A stretch of DNA of 64,000 nucleotides from Heterobilharzia americana. Taxonomy: Eukaryota > Platyhelminthes > Trematoda > Strigeidida > Schistosomatidae. The stretch lies in assembly GCA_944470555.2 (NCBI GenBank), contig OX104134.1:102728701-102792700 (forward strand), given 5' to 3'. Both the position numbers and the translations under genes were made by a program. The notes below the pieces were generated by a model that searched no databases, was not told the origin of the DNA, and saw only the letters and a program-made list of their open reading frames with translations. Positions 22,940-34,664 of the stretch are shown piece after piece (positions within the stretch are counted from its first letter, which is position 1; each line of letters starts with the position of its first letter).

Positions 22940-25430
22940 TTTATCCCTGCCTGAAACATTTGACTGTTCACTCCCAGATATTTTTTAACCTTTTTTTCAG
23001 GAGTACTTTCACTTGCATATTCCAAGACAATGACTGAACTTGAAATACAAGTCTGGGTAGCTATGAAATCAGAACTACTGACCTTCAGGTTATCATTTGG
23101 TGTTGCAACTACTGAACCACGATATCTAACTGACTGCTTGAAATCACTGCTAGTTTGAAGCTGAATCCCTTTACCTACATGATAGTCAGGTGTGTCTCAG
23201 AAAGAAGCAGGATCGCTTAGAACTTAAAGCTGAAAGACAATGTACTTGAAAAAGTCTTTATGGGAAGGTTTATAAATTGCAGTGAAAGTTCCACAGCATT
23301 GAAGCTAACTGTGTAAAAGTCTAGAAACATAGGCAATAAAAACTCTAATAGGAATGGAAACCGATACAGAGGTGGAATCATATATAAGACGCTACCAAGG
23401 CGACTGATATGTTTCCACTGGCTTTTTAAATCAAGATATCAGACCTCTAAATTACTATGGCCTACAAAAACTACAGTACAGTGAATTCATACTATTCAGT
23501 CATTATTTCCAGTAAACTAGTAAAAATGAATGGTTCTTCAGATCCAGCTGGTGAAGTTTATTCGGGTAGTCAGTGCCATTTGACTTCACTTGTTAGACTA
23601 CTTAGAATGCATTCAATAAAGTGAATACTTATGCATTCATCCATCTTGATATATTTACCGTTGTATCTGCATGTAAATGAAGTCATTAATGGTATACCTG
23701 ATGAATTTGTTTACCGTGTTCAAAACGTGTCTTAAGAAGAAGCTCAACACTCTACTACAGAAAATGCTCTGTAAGTTGAAGTTCTCAACATCTCTTTCTA
23801 ATAACAGTCAGCGATTATTCTCCCAATGATCTAACAAAAAAGCTTCAGTGCCTAGATTTTCTCTTGCTTTTCTGTAAACTATGATTCTCGAAGATCTCCA
23901 AATAAGGCTGGCTTATAATGATAGCAACGATTATGTTAGACGAAAGAATTCATTCAGCAGACCCAACTTTCCAAAAATAATCCTTTATATTAAATTCTAA
24001 GATTTTAAGGTCACTGTGTTAAATGTTTACACCTTACTGAACACATCAAGTTACAATTATTATGCGAAACTTTCGGTTAAGAGAAGAGCAGGTCTATCAA
24101 AACTTGTCTGCATTCGTAAGCAAAATTATATTGGTGTGTTGTTACATTGATAGATGATCGGTAATATATCTAATCAAAGTGCTAAGAAGATATTTAATGT
24201 GACAGCTAGTGCAAGAAGCCTGGGTTCCAGGTTTCATGTGTGCCTTCATTTGTCAGTAAATTGCATCTACGAACTCAATAGAACTGGTAATACCACAGAG
24301 ATTCAAACCGGCTTCACTCAGTGCTGTAGTCACAGATATTGTCACTAAGGTGATCAGGGTGGTTACATTTCAATACCATGGACAGTATGAGAGGGATTAG
24401 GAATTAAGAAATACCAATCTAGTGAAAATTTGTAAAAAGAGGCCATGGATATGAATGTCTGTCAGAACCTTGCTTTCGCTTATGTAGTGTTAATAATGTT
24501 GACAATGACAAAAACATTATGATATATCTAGTTGCGAAAGATCCACACATTCATGACAATCAAGTGTTCGAAGTTCCATAACTATATCGTAATGCAATAA
24601 ATGCTGTTTACCATTACACAAAAAAGCTCTAAAATCTGTAAGTAATCCTGTCCCACATGTAATTATCTGTTAGCTGAAAATTTTAGTGGTTCATTCTCTG
24701 AATTAACTGGTGGCTCATACCGTCTCAAATATTCAGGTGAACGTAGACCCTCTTGAGAATGCAGAAGTGTGTTTTCATTGTACCTCATACAGCAGAAGAT
24801 TTAAAGTAAATGTTGCTTCCTGTTGACCGGTTGTTGATCACCAACATCGAACATAATATTGTGTCAATGTGCATAAACTCTAAACACCACTTAATAGTAA
24901 ATGGTGCTAGTGAATCTTATGTCACAGGCAATTTATTAACGCCTAATAGATTGGAAAACAAAACGAACCTTTAACTAATCATATACATCAAAAATATGAA
25001 TATGTAGAATGACTAAATAAAAGTCAAAATCTTAATTGCTCGTAACAGTGAAGAGAAAATAGAGCTGTTTACAAATGCTACAAAAAACAATAACATATTC
25101 AACACTGATATTCATCAAAAACATTTCATTCACATAAGTGTAAACCTTGCGCACTACGGTAGAATTTAATTAAATATCATATTTGTTTATTTGATTTACA
25201 ACATACAGTGATACAGTATTATTTACTTGATGATGTTTCTAGCATAAGTTTTTGCTCATAATCATGTCAATGTAATCATGCTACTTTCGACTATAAAAAT
25301 CTAGACTTCAAGTCATCTCATCCAATGTCAGTTAGGAAAGTTTAGTCAAATGTCACAATGAAGAAGTTAGAAAACTGACTAGTCAATGGGAGGAAGCTCA
25401 TAAAAGAAGCGCTAATAGTTTATAATTATC
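22940..25430. other. intron of the RGS gene
   Basis: No further coding signal. A weak tRNA-like segment at about 23035-23130 may be an old SINE, but the boxes are too degraded to call. A 64-codon frame at 24154-24348 has no splice support. Confidence 0.4.
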
Positions 25431-25438
25431 TTCTACAG

Positions 25439-25560
25439 TTTACTGAGAAATTCTCACGAACACACAAGAAACGAAAAAATAACAGTAACACGAGTACTAA
25501 TAATAATGACAACACAAGTAGAAAGAAGTTCACAGCCTCCGTTGTTAGCCCAAAACGAAG
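25439..25560 (+). CDS. RGS gene, candidate alternative exon B
   Basis: Acceptor TTATCTTCTACAG precedes, and donor CGAAG before GTACGT follows. In the phase-0 frame it reads FTEKFSRTHKKRKNNSNTS, then an Asn/Thr-rich stretch and KKFTASVVSPKR: a basic, low-complexity segment typical of disordered parts of flatworm proteins. It leaves in phase 2, so it joins the 28674 exon as Arg-Gly-Phe with the frame kept. Exon A followed by this exon in the same transcript would put the 28674 exon into a frame with an early stop, unless exon A uses an earlier donor, so A and B look mutually exclusive. If the donor is not used, the frame stops at TAA about 19 codons later. Confidence 0.45.
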
Positions 25561-25699
25561 GTACGTCAGAAACGTTATGCAGCATCCTCAACCAAGCCGT
25601 AATCAGAGTGACATTTAAACCTACACACTCACTCGGAGATTCACTTTGTCGGCTTAAGGAACCGATAAAACCAAACAAGTAGAGTAATCTAATTCGTCA

Positions 25700-26340
25700 T
25701 TTTGAAATAGTGCAGAATATTTGTAGCTCAGGTGGATGATATTGGTTGTATTGTGTTCTCTGAGCTGAGTTGTTTAGCCATAGGAGCTTTCATCGTCTTC
25801 CTAGACAACATCATCTGCACTAACTTCAGTATGAAGTCAACTGTCAACATCTCTCCGTCAGTGATTTAGTAACCTGATGTGACGAAGTGGTCTGTGATTG
25901 GTTGTCTCCCTCAATTGTTGTCATCGACTGTATAGATTTTCCTGTTGGCTATCCCTCTCCTTGACCTATACCCCTTTCATCGTTTATCATATTTCTTATC
26001 GGTTGATGGATTGGGTCCATGTCCATACATCTGTTGATTGCTGACTCACCCGAATGTCACGCTTCTAGAAATTTTCTGATATACTTTATGCTTCGTCTGT
26101 CCGAAATTTCTACATTGTCGAAATTCAATTCATTTCCATAAGTATCCACATGCATTGAAATGAGTGATGAAATGTTGTGACATTTGATAGCCAATTTGTG
26201 TTCATGTAGACGAAGGCGAAGAGGGCGGCCGCTTTGTCCAATGTAGTGCTGACTACAGTTATTGCAGTTGATTTTGTAAATGACATTCGGTTTGTCTTCT
26301 TTGATTGTCGCATCCTTTGGTCTTTATAATAGTGTTTGCA
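25700..26340 (-). mobile_element. Penelope-like element 3' part with GIY-YIG nuclease, minus strand
   Basis: Read right to left, the frame gives NVIYKINCNNCSQHYIGQSG then RPLRLRLHEHKLAIK, the classic GIY-YIG nuclease of PLEs with its Cys-x-x-Cys zinc-knuckle-like lead (residues from about 26285 down). It continues to INRCMDMDPIHQP and joins IRNMINDERGIGQGEG and the same tail as the 6.35 kb copy. The reverse transcriptase that should precede it is missing. The frame is nearly open but has at least one stop (after RKFLEA). The tail at 25748-25960 is highly similar to 6358-6570. Confidence 0.8.
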
Positions 26341-26344
26341 GGGA

Positions 26345-26690
26345 ATTTGTTAGTTTATGGGCCACACCAATTCCGTGTGGTTTCAGTTATCCTGTGCTTG
26401 TGGAAGCAAATACAATGGACGAACTGAAAGAAGGGTGTCTACTCGATTTTACGAGTATATTCCAGGAAATCTGTGTCTGAATGGTAGAAAGGTCTTTAAA
26501 GGCCCAATCACTAGGCATCTGATGGAAACAAGACATCAAACAGATGTTTCCCAATCTTTGAGGATAATCAACAAACAATGAACACCATGTTTGTTACGTA
26601 TGCGGAAGCTCTGGCTATCAAACATTTGCAAGCTAACCTATGTACTCAGAAGGAGCCGTAGTTAACCTTTCTTTAACTTGGTGAATGTAT
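26345..26690 (+). mobile_element. second, different GIY-YIG nuclease remnant, plus strand
   Basis: The frame at 26357-26578 contains CACGSKYNGRTERRVSTRF, then GPITRHLMETRHQTD and a tail resembling retroelement-associated GIY-YIG nucleases of schistosomes, in which the motif is normally CGSKYIGRTERR. Ile of YIG is Asn here. The family differs from the nuclease on the minus strand just to the left (CNNCSQHYIGQSGR), so two lineages meet at about 26.34 kb. After about 26580 stops accumulate. Confidence 0.6.
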
Positions 26691-26759
26691 GTAATCATTT
26701 TACATATGTATGTATATAGTCTTCTCTTTTCTTTTAATTGCATCATCTCTTCATTAATT

Positions 26760-27210
26760 ACTTACAATGGACAAAGAGGCAAACAACCAACTACCATTCC
26801 TGGATGTTTCAGTCAGTATAACAAATGCTGGAAAGCTGGAAATCCAAGTGTGCAGGAAGCCAACATACACTGACCAAATCATCAACTATAGTAGCAACAA
26901 CCCAACAAAGCAGAAGATCAGTTGCTTGCAGACTCTGTTCAGAAGAGTCATAAGAAATATGATAAACGATGAAAGGGGTATAGGTCAAGGAGAGGGATAG
27001 CCAACAGGAAAATCTATACAGTCGATGACAACAATTGAGGGAGACAACCAATCACAGACCACTTCGTCACATCAGGTTACTAAATCACTGACGGAGAGAT
27101 GTTGACAGTTGACTTCATACTGAAGTTAGTGCAGATGATGTTGTCTAGGAAGACGATGAAAGCTCCTATGGCTAAACAACTCAGCTCAGAGAACACAACA
27201 CAACTAAAAT
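26760..27210 (+). mobile_element. Penelope-like element 3' part, nuclease-less, plus strand
   Basis: The frame at 26767-27000 encodes the end of the reverse transcriptase: NNQLPFLDVSVSITNAGKLE, RKPTYTDQIINYSSNNP, CLQTLFRRV, then directly IRNMINDERGIGQGEG and a stop. It is nearly identical to the matching part of the 6.35-7.9 kb copy and lacks a nuclease domain in the same place. Its tail (27001-27206) is the reverse complement of 25741-25960, so the cluster is palindromic, with inverted ends reading TTGTATTGTGTTCTCTGAGC at the left. Confidence 0.8.
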
Positions 27211-27214
27211 CAAA

Positions 27215-28665
27215 GTATCGAATTCCTTGTAATTACTGTATAGACAAGTACATACGTTAAACTTGTCGGTCGGGGTCAGTTAGAATAGCCGAACATACGA
27301 ACCTTGCTAAATATAAAATAACAGACCTAAATAAGATCAATTATCTAGGAAAAACTCAGCTATTGCTATGCATACATTAACACACATCCACACATTACGT
27401 TGGAATATGGCTACTTAAGTCCAATATAATTAGGTGGAGAGAGAGAGTGATTACTGAATCTTTGTTCATCGAATCAACACGCAACACAAGTAATAGGAAT
27501 GACGCAACCGCTTTACATGAGATATTGAAAATGTTATTGCCAATCAAAACAAGGAATATGATGTGACGTAAGTATAATAATCAAATGTCGAAAGTAGTGT
27601 GATTACTTTGATATGGTAATAAGTAATGATTAATTCTCGAAACGTCATCATGTAAAAAATACTGTATCACTGTATGTTATAAATCAAATGTACAAATCCA
27701 AAATAGAACAAAACGACTTTAATTTATCAAAATAACATCGCACACTAAACTAATGAAGCATGCTAGTGGACCAATTGAGGTTGAAATTTCTCCATTTTGT
27801 CTTCGGTTAACAGTCATTGCTATATCACATCCACTATAAGTAGACTATTTCGAAGCAGGAAAAGGCTTTGAGAAGAATGTTCTAGCCTAATCGGGGATGA
27901 TACGATAAAGTCAAAGAAGTATAAACTAAGTTCTTCACTTGGCCATCAGTTCAAATGTTTGCTCTTCTTCTGCGATCATCCGCCCTATCTTGATGTTGAT
28001 TTGCAGTTCAGATAGTATTATTCGGAATGGTATAAGTGAAAATTCTAACAGTCAGTTTGTCATCGAAAATCTCACATTTTCTTTTGAGCTAAGCACTTAC
28101 GAAGAAGTCAATAAGGATAAGCTTTGAAGTGCACTGAAATACCAGTTTGGAGATTATATCAAAAGCTCCATTAGGATGCCCTTGTAGTTCAACTTCATCC
28201 ATCGGTTAATATGAATTACAGGTTTACGTCATTGAATAATTTTTGCAGATACCCTAACCAACCTTGTAGGATACAAAAATGAATAACACGTTTTACATTT
28301 GAATGACTTCTAGACCGAACAGCGTGAAACAATAAGTTAACGGACCGAAAAACCTACAAAACAACACTAAAAAGTAACTATTGCATGAAATTTCCTTTAA
28401 AGTCAACATTACAACCAATCAACTTGTAAACTTAACTGAACACCACATCTTCCTTTTATATGGTACAAAAATGGACGGTAAATCCTCAAAAAACAACCTG
28501 AAATATTGACAGTAGTCGTAAATAGTTCCAAAAAGGATCCATTGTTCTGAATACTAATTTATCTTTATTGGTGAAACGTTGACTTTAGTTACCGTCACAA
28601 TTATTATACGTTTGTTTACTCACATAAGTGAAAAACTATGAAAAATAATTATTTCTCTCTCCTTT
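27215..28665. other. intron of the RGS gene
   Basis: No coding or named repeat signal, apart from a pyrimidine-rich acceptor at the right end. Confidence 0.4.
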
Positions 28666-28673
28666 TTTGTCAG

Positions 28674-28762
28674 AGGTTTTCAGTTCTTTAGACCTAAACC
28701 TGTTGTACAATCTGGAGCTAAATTGGTCCAAGTGAAAGAACTCAAGCGTATGATTCGTGCAG
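28674..28762 (+). CDS. RGS gene, exon leading into the RGS domain
   Basis: A strong acceptor (CTCTCTCCTTTTTTGTCAG) and a donor (GTGCAG before GTAACC) bound 89 bases. Entered in phase 2, the frame reads GFQFFRPKPVVQSGAKLVQV followed by KELKRMIRAG. The last part fits the first helix of RGS domains, where a W..S...LL pattern precedes the conserved Gly-Leu; the usual Trp is absent. It leaves in phase 1, and G plus AT from the next exon gives Asp, producing RAG-DGLALFKDFL. The phase agreement and the domain continuity support each other. Confidence 0.75.
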
Positions 28763-29295
28763 GTAACCAAGTTATGAACAAATACACAATTGGGGACACT
28801 CCTTTGAGGCCTTATTAAATGATAAATGTGAGTTTATGACCTTAATCTGTGCTATATTTTAATATTAAAATTTTCTACATCCTTGACTGTTGAACTTAAG
28901 CGTTTAGAAAAGTGTAGGCTGTCTAGCAATTATCCTTGGAGTATTAGAAATCAATAGATAAAGACTAAATAATAAATAAATAAATAAGTAGAAATAAATC
29001 ACAATGCCACAGATATATCCACTCTTCAATACATTTACAACTTTGAATATCTAAACTAACCTTCATGTACATTATTTTGACATTTATATTTCCCAATAAA
29101 TGTAAAAGAAAATAAATTTATTTTGAAGGTCGTTTAGCTATTTAATGTTTTGTCAGATACTTTAGCAAATATGACGTGTATTATGTGTGACGAGTGTGTG
29201 AATTACTGATTGGGGTTTGAACGTACAGTTGTGCTGATAATTCTTATCTCATGTGTGTTGATTGTCAGTATGTTGGGTGGTTTCAAAATTAGTTA

Positions 29296-29485
29296 GGTTA
29301 CATTCGTCTTGGTGACTAACAGTGGAATCCGGGATGCTCGTTTCTTCCTATTTGGAACTTGTCAGACGAATGTACCTAGACTCTAGTATGTGAAGTTGTT
29401 CCCACTGAGACACGAACCCGATACCCATCGTTTCAAACGCCGAATCGTTATCCACTGAGCCATTAGTGCACAACAGCCTCGCCTC
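29296..29485 (-). repeat. Smα-type hammerhead SINE, decayed, minus orientation
   Basis: Minus strand: A-box-like ATGGCTCAGTGG, B-box-like CGGGTTCGTGTCTC, then CTGACAAGTTCCAAATAGG, AGAAACGAGCATC and CGGATTCCACTG. The order and 3' end are those of Smα. The core has CTGACAA (second invariant G lost) and GGAAGAAA, so self-cleavage is not expected. Confidence 0.75.
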
Positions 29486-29984
29486 ACCTACTCTTCCATT
29501 CTCCTCTAAACACTTATGTCTACATTATCATCAATCTCATTTAGTAATTTTCTATTGATATGCTGTTATGAAGTGTAGCAATTTGTAATGATGTGCTTAC
29601 GTGCAAGTTAACATAATGATTTGACTATCTAACTATCTGATGCTTTCTACAGTAAATCAAAAGGCCTTCATCCAAAATATTTATCATGCAGATACTCGAA
29701 GAAGAGAAAGAACCAAATATGTATCAGTGAATTGTATTTGCATATGAAATAGGCTGTAAGAAAAGTCATTTTCAAGTAAGAAAATAAAGAAATTTTTATG
29801 TGGAGTATTTCTAGGGAAAAGCGGTTAGGAAGTCATAAACTGAAGCCTAATAATTTTACTTGAATATGTTTTATCAAAGTGAAGTATTTCCTGATTAAAT
29901 ACTAGCAAACAACATGAAAGCAGCGAAACATTCTTAAAAAGTTGTTTGCTTGTTGTGACAGAAAATAAAATACAGGATATGCGT

Positions 29985-30115
29985 TTCATTATACTCTTGA
30001 TTCGTCAGCTAGATGCCCTTTTCCCCTCCTATTTTTATGTTCTTACTGAGACTTAAAACTGATGACTATCGCTTCGAACCAAAGAGTGTCATAGACTAGG
30101 TTAATAAGTCGCTGA
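29985..30115 (-). repeat. degraded SINE fragment, minus orientation
   Basis: It resembles the 14.34-14.51 kb SINE without its ribozyme end: CGTCAGCTAGATGCC against CGCCAGCTAGATGTA, followed by a degraded tRNA-like part (CGCTTCGAACCAAAGAGTGT). Old copy. Confidence 0.4.
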
Positions 30116-31459
30116 AGTCCGCCAACGATTTCTAGATAGGATGCAACGTATAAGGGAAAAAATAATTACCACCAATATGCAAGTGACATCGAAATGAAAC
30201 TTGAGGGTATGTGCGGGCATCTGATTTAGAAACATACACACCAACAAAAATCCGGACTAAAACCATACGCGAATGAAAAATATGAGTATAAATGAAGAGT
30301 GCATAACACAGCTTCTTTAACTTTAAATGGAAAGTGGATTTCTGGACTGGAAATCTTTGATTCTAGACGGTAAAAGACATAACCTTCGACAAAGTCCTCT
30401 TTGACAACTTTCCATCAGTTTTTTATCTCATGAATGAAGTTCTTCCAGTTATGCATTATCATATTGTTCTAGTTCACAATTTCTTGAAACACAAATTGTA
30501 AATAGACTTCACTGAGTGTGTGAGAAACTTGAGAAAATTTAATATTTTTATGCAAACTAGGAAGTTAATTCTTGGGTTCATTTTCTTTTCGAAAAAAAGC
30601 TTACGAACATTCCAAGATGCACTATGAACAACTCAAAAACTGATGTCTCAAATATTCTAACAGTTAGAAAAATATTTCATGTATTTGTGGTCTCACACGT
30701 CACAATCAAATAAGCCTTTTGAAGAATGAGTCGGATTCAAATACTGTTTAGTACAAACTACGGGATATATTTTAAATTACTCCTATTATATGTGAAATGT
30801 ACTGAGACCTTGTCACTTATCCTTAAAACATTGAAAAAATTAACGCATTCAAATAAATTCATTTTGGTAGAATAATTCTAAAATAAACTAGAAAAGATTT
30901 TTAATATCTTCACGAAAAGTAGTATTTTCTAACATACTGGATTAATGAGAACCAACATTGGACATTGAATTTGTTTTCATATTCGCAGAAGTTTGTTTTT
31001 AAGCAAATATGTCCTTTTTTTTCTCTTGTTACAATTTTTGTATTCTAATGAGCTATTTCGGTGTAACTTATTTATATATATCCCTGAGATGTTTAGAAGA
31101 TCAAAATACGAATTTTGTAAACATTTCTCTCAGAAAGTGTCAAAAAGTCTGTAGTCAAATAATAAAGTAAATGAACTTGTTTTCGGGTCATTGGTTAAGA
31201 TATTTTTTTCAAATTTTACTAGCAACACTATGAACATACAATAACTGATAAGATCTGACCATTCTAAAATGTTTAGCCTAGCTAGTGACCTGCAAACAAG
31301 TTGATTTATTTTTCTGTTTGAATATATATATCTGATTTTATACCACTGCTTAATATTATATGGTTGGAAGCACGTTATAGAAAGCTCATGGCCAAGATTT
31401 TGCACCTGTTGTCAATCATCAGCGTGGTGTATGTGTAACAACAAAAGCCAGTTTCAGAG

Positions 31460-31645
31460 TTTGGCCTCCATATTGTAGGATGAGCCACAGGGTTCAGTCA
31501 GCACATAAGAATAAATAACATGAAACTGGTTACTGTGTAGTGAAGCAGCAATTCAGTTAATTCTACCGTGGCACGAACACGTCTTTGTTAACGCCTCTAG
31601 CTTCAGGACTGATTGCCGTGGATTCGAATCTCCCCAGGAGGACGT
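31460..31645 (+). repeat. tRNA-derived SINE fragment
   Basis: It has a body segment (CATGAAACTGGTTACTGTGT) related to those at 32.8, 41.3 and 43.0 kb, followed by a tRNA-like part ending in a clear B box, GTGGATTCGAATCTCC. No ribozyme is seen. A minus-strand 95-codon frame across it is a by-product. Confidence 0.5.
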
Positions 31646-32774
31646 CATTTTCCTTGAGTTTGCATATACGCTTTTCTGACGAGTGCCAAAAAGCTCAAAA
31701 TGTAAGTCAAGCAGGGGTTCCAATCGATAAGCCTCAACCATCTGACGTAAATTAAAGTGAACTGTGATACCGTCTCCTAGCTTTTTCACTACACTACAAA
31801 ATGAACCTAGTTGAAATGTCACCAAGTAAAAGTAAACCATTCACATTACTTCCCGATGATAAACTAAATTAAGCTGTTTTATACTACTTACTAAGTGAAA
31901 TAAATCATTCACATGAACTATTATGATTGAAAGGTTTCTATAACTAGATTAAGCAGATAGAATAAGAGTTGAAGTACAAGTTTCATTCTTTTTGTATAGA
32001 AATTACTGACAAAGATAATCAGTTTCTTTAAATCAGCTAAGTGAAAAAAGGGGAGTAAATCATTTTCACTCACTCAGTAAGTGAAACTTATTGGTAGCAT
32101 TTAGCTGTGTGGCTGGCGTACAACTATTGATATAACTCACTTGTATGCTTTATTAAATATTGACGATTCTTATTTCAATGTTACAACTTGCAACTATTGG
32201 TATGTGGTCTCTTTAAGAGGTCTACTTGAAACTCTGGTTCACTGATTCGAAAAAACGTCAACAGCTGCCAGCTATATGATCCACGAGTAGTTTGCAGATG
32301 TCTGGATGAACACAAGTGTATCCTTCTAGTTATTATTTTCTGTGAGTAGGACTCACAGTTTCTCTTTGGTTTCGATCAAATACTATGTCATTAATGTTTC
32401 ACTTTGCCAAGTGATTTTCAAGTTTTTATTGATACTTCCACTTTAACGCTGAATGCTATGCTGCAGTGAATTGATCAATCTGCGTTAGTATATGGGCTCC
32501 TATTTGGATGCTTTGACACCGCCTGAGGATGGGTTATGATGTAAGATGATTGCGACATAAACACAACAGGTTTTTTAACTAGTTTATCACCGACCAACAT
32601 GAAATCTGAAAGTTATTGGACGTGTCACACACATAGATGGTTTTGGACTAGTTTTTGCTTATCTTTCAGGACCTCGGCTTCCTGTCAATTGCCTCCATCA
32701 AAATAACACTTATCTCAGTGCATCAGGATGGTGTCTCCTAGTTTGATGGCCGCATTGCAAAATGTTCAACAGAA

Positions 32775-32960
32775 TTCGACCAGCAGTCAGGATTAGACAA
32801 TATAAAGTTAGTTACCCTCCGGTGACCAACCATTGTACCTAATCCAGTCCTACAAGAAGTTAAATGCAGCCTGAATAGCTCAGTGGTGACATTGTTGACT
32901 GGATTACTGGACGATGTGGATTCGAATCTGTTATATCCCGTCACCAATTCTTATAACCTT
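32775..32960 (+). repeat. tRNA-derived SINE, second family
   Basis: The body (AGCAGTCAGGATTAGACAAT and GGTGACCAACCATTG) is followed by a tRNA-like region with good A and B boxes: AATAGCTCAGTGGTGAC and GTGGATTCGAATCTG, about 45 bases apart. Related body sequence occurs at 41.3 kb (GTCAGCATTTAGGACTAGAC, CAGTGACCAATCAATG). The spacing suits an RNA polymerase III promoter. It has too many changes from a tRNA to be a functional tRNA gene. Confidence 0.6.
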
Positions 32961-34491
32961 GCTTTCACTTTTGGTATTATTCTAGTGACTACTTGATTTA
33001 GCCCCGATTATGTATATGTAGACGCTTGAACAACAACCTACGAATTCCTTACCTTGATGGTGGACCAGTTTTCTCGAGAAATGGAAAAAAATGCGGTAAG
33101 ATAACAAAAGGTATATTCCAACGTCAAAAATATGTACAAAAAACAAGGATTTATACATATATACAAACACCTTGGTTAGTTAAAGCCCTTTCTGAACTTG
33201 AACATCACATTGATTTTTGATCATTCAATCAACCCGATATTTAGACGGTGGTTCACATGTTTTTTCCTTGAAGTTCGAAACGAAAGGAGTGGTTGAAAAA
33301 GGGCTTCCGGGATTTACGACTTCTATTGAAGATTTTGGTAATCTCATTTCACACTAAATAATCTCAGGTGGAACATCAGTTCCCTAAATGTTGCAGATGC
33401 ACCTTAGTGACCAGAACCAAAAGGCGCGAAACTTGGGTCAATTAGTGCTTGTTGTCGAATCTCTGCATCCAAAAAAAGTTTGACTTTCTTAGTCTTTGCT
33501 TGCTATTAGACGTAGTGAGTTGAGTGTACTGTTTTAATAACATATTATTCGTTGTTAGATTCTGAAATACCAATATTTATTGTTTAAGTTGCTGGGAGAA
33601 AATCGCTAGGTTTCGTGCTTGTTTGCAAGACGTATATGCAACCATGAAAAATTGGTGTCACCTAGGTGATTCTAGCCTGCACCGCTAAGTGTGGAAGCTC
33701 CAGACTTGAACATTTATGTGTTTAGACTACGACTGACAGCTTGTGATGAAAGTGGGAAACTTGATTGTTAAACTTTGGTAAGTACCAAACACTAAGCAAC
33801 AGACAACTAAATGGGCTACTAACTGTTGATCAGTTCATGTACTCATGGTTGTATAGTGACAGTTGTCTTAATTTTTAAAATAGTCAGTTACTAGAGAAAC
33901 TTGAAACCGCATGGTTTGTTTATGCGTATTATTCACACGTACTTAATATGCAGAATTGTTCAGTGAAGGAATACGTGAAAGTGTAACCTGCCTATGATTG
34001 CCTATTTCCGATGTTTAGTTCATTCTTATTTTTTCGATATAATTAGAATTCGTGTACAAAACAGTAACAATAATTGGTGTTTTCATTCATTTTATTTGAG
34101 TACAGATTCTAATCTTTTGTATTTTTAGGCATCTACTGTGCTTACTTCCTTAATGCTTTCCAACTGACAAGTCTTTACCCTGAGAAAAATAATAATTCGG
34201 TTATTTATATTTCAGAAATACTTACATAAGAGTTTAGCAAGCATGCTATACGTATTGATATTCTGAATCAGTGCATGATAGTGGGAATGAACTGGAAATG
34301 ACATATTTTATAGGAAATTTTCTGGGCCAGATAATCATTCGTGAATATTTTTAAGGCTCCTTCCTACATGTATATGTCTTATTGTTAAAAATTCAAATAA
34401 CACAGGTGTTCAAATATCTTTTCAATTATCGTTTTCTTACGCGACATTTGTATTGGTGAAATTTTATTTCATTCTATTTCATTTTTTTTAG

Positions 34492-34658
34492 ATGGACTTG
34501 CTTTATTCAAAGATTTCCTCAGTACTGAGTTCAGTGATGAGAATATTGAATTTTGGATTGCATGTCAAGATTATAAACACACTACAAATCCTAAAAAGTT
34601 GGTTGCCAAAGCCAGTCAGATCTATGCAGAATTTATAGCAGTTCAAGCTAATCGTGAA
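34492..34658 (+). CDS. RGS gene, exon with first half of the RGS domain
   Basis: Acceptor TTTCATTTTTTTTAG, donor CGTGAA before GTTAGT; 167 bases, phase 1 in, phase 0 out. The product DGLALFKDFLSTEFSDENIE, then FWIACQDYKHTTNPKKLVAK and ASQIYAEFIAVQANRE, is unmistakably the N-terminal half of an RGS domain, which speeds GTP hydrolysis by Gα subunits. It is closest in wording to the R4 subfamily (RGS4/8/16 type), where this segment ends ..EFISVQATKE at the same exon boundary. The Glu-Asn pair of SDEN corresponds to Gα-contact residues in RGS4. The remaining half, with the other contact Asn, needs a further exon that I could not find in the window. Confidence 0.9.
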
Positions 34659-34664
34659 GTTAGT

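Larger units (their letters stand above)
28770..34485. other. large intron of the RGS gene with scattered SINEs
   Basis: Apart from the SINE copies listed separately (29.3, 30.0, 31.5 and 32.8 kb), no exon that fits the RGS frame is visible. A 91-codon minus frame at 31405-31130 and a plus frame ending at 33218 lack convincing splice support. Confidence 0.45.

Noticed and set aside
32870..32950. tRNA gene candidate with A and B boxes
   Set aside because: Acceptor and anticodon stems do not pair; it sits in a dispersed repeat body, so it is a SINE head.
33014..33218. Frame reading LNNNLRIPYLDGGPVFSRNG with a possible GTAAGA donor
   Set aside because: The start lacks a pyrimidine tract, the phase does not fit the flanking RGS exons, and no family is recognised.
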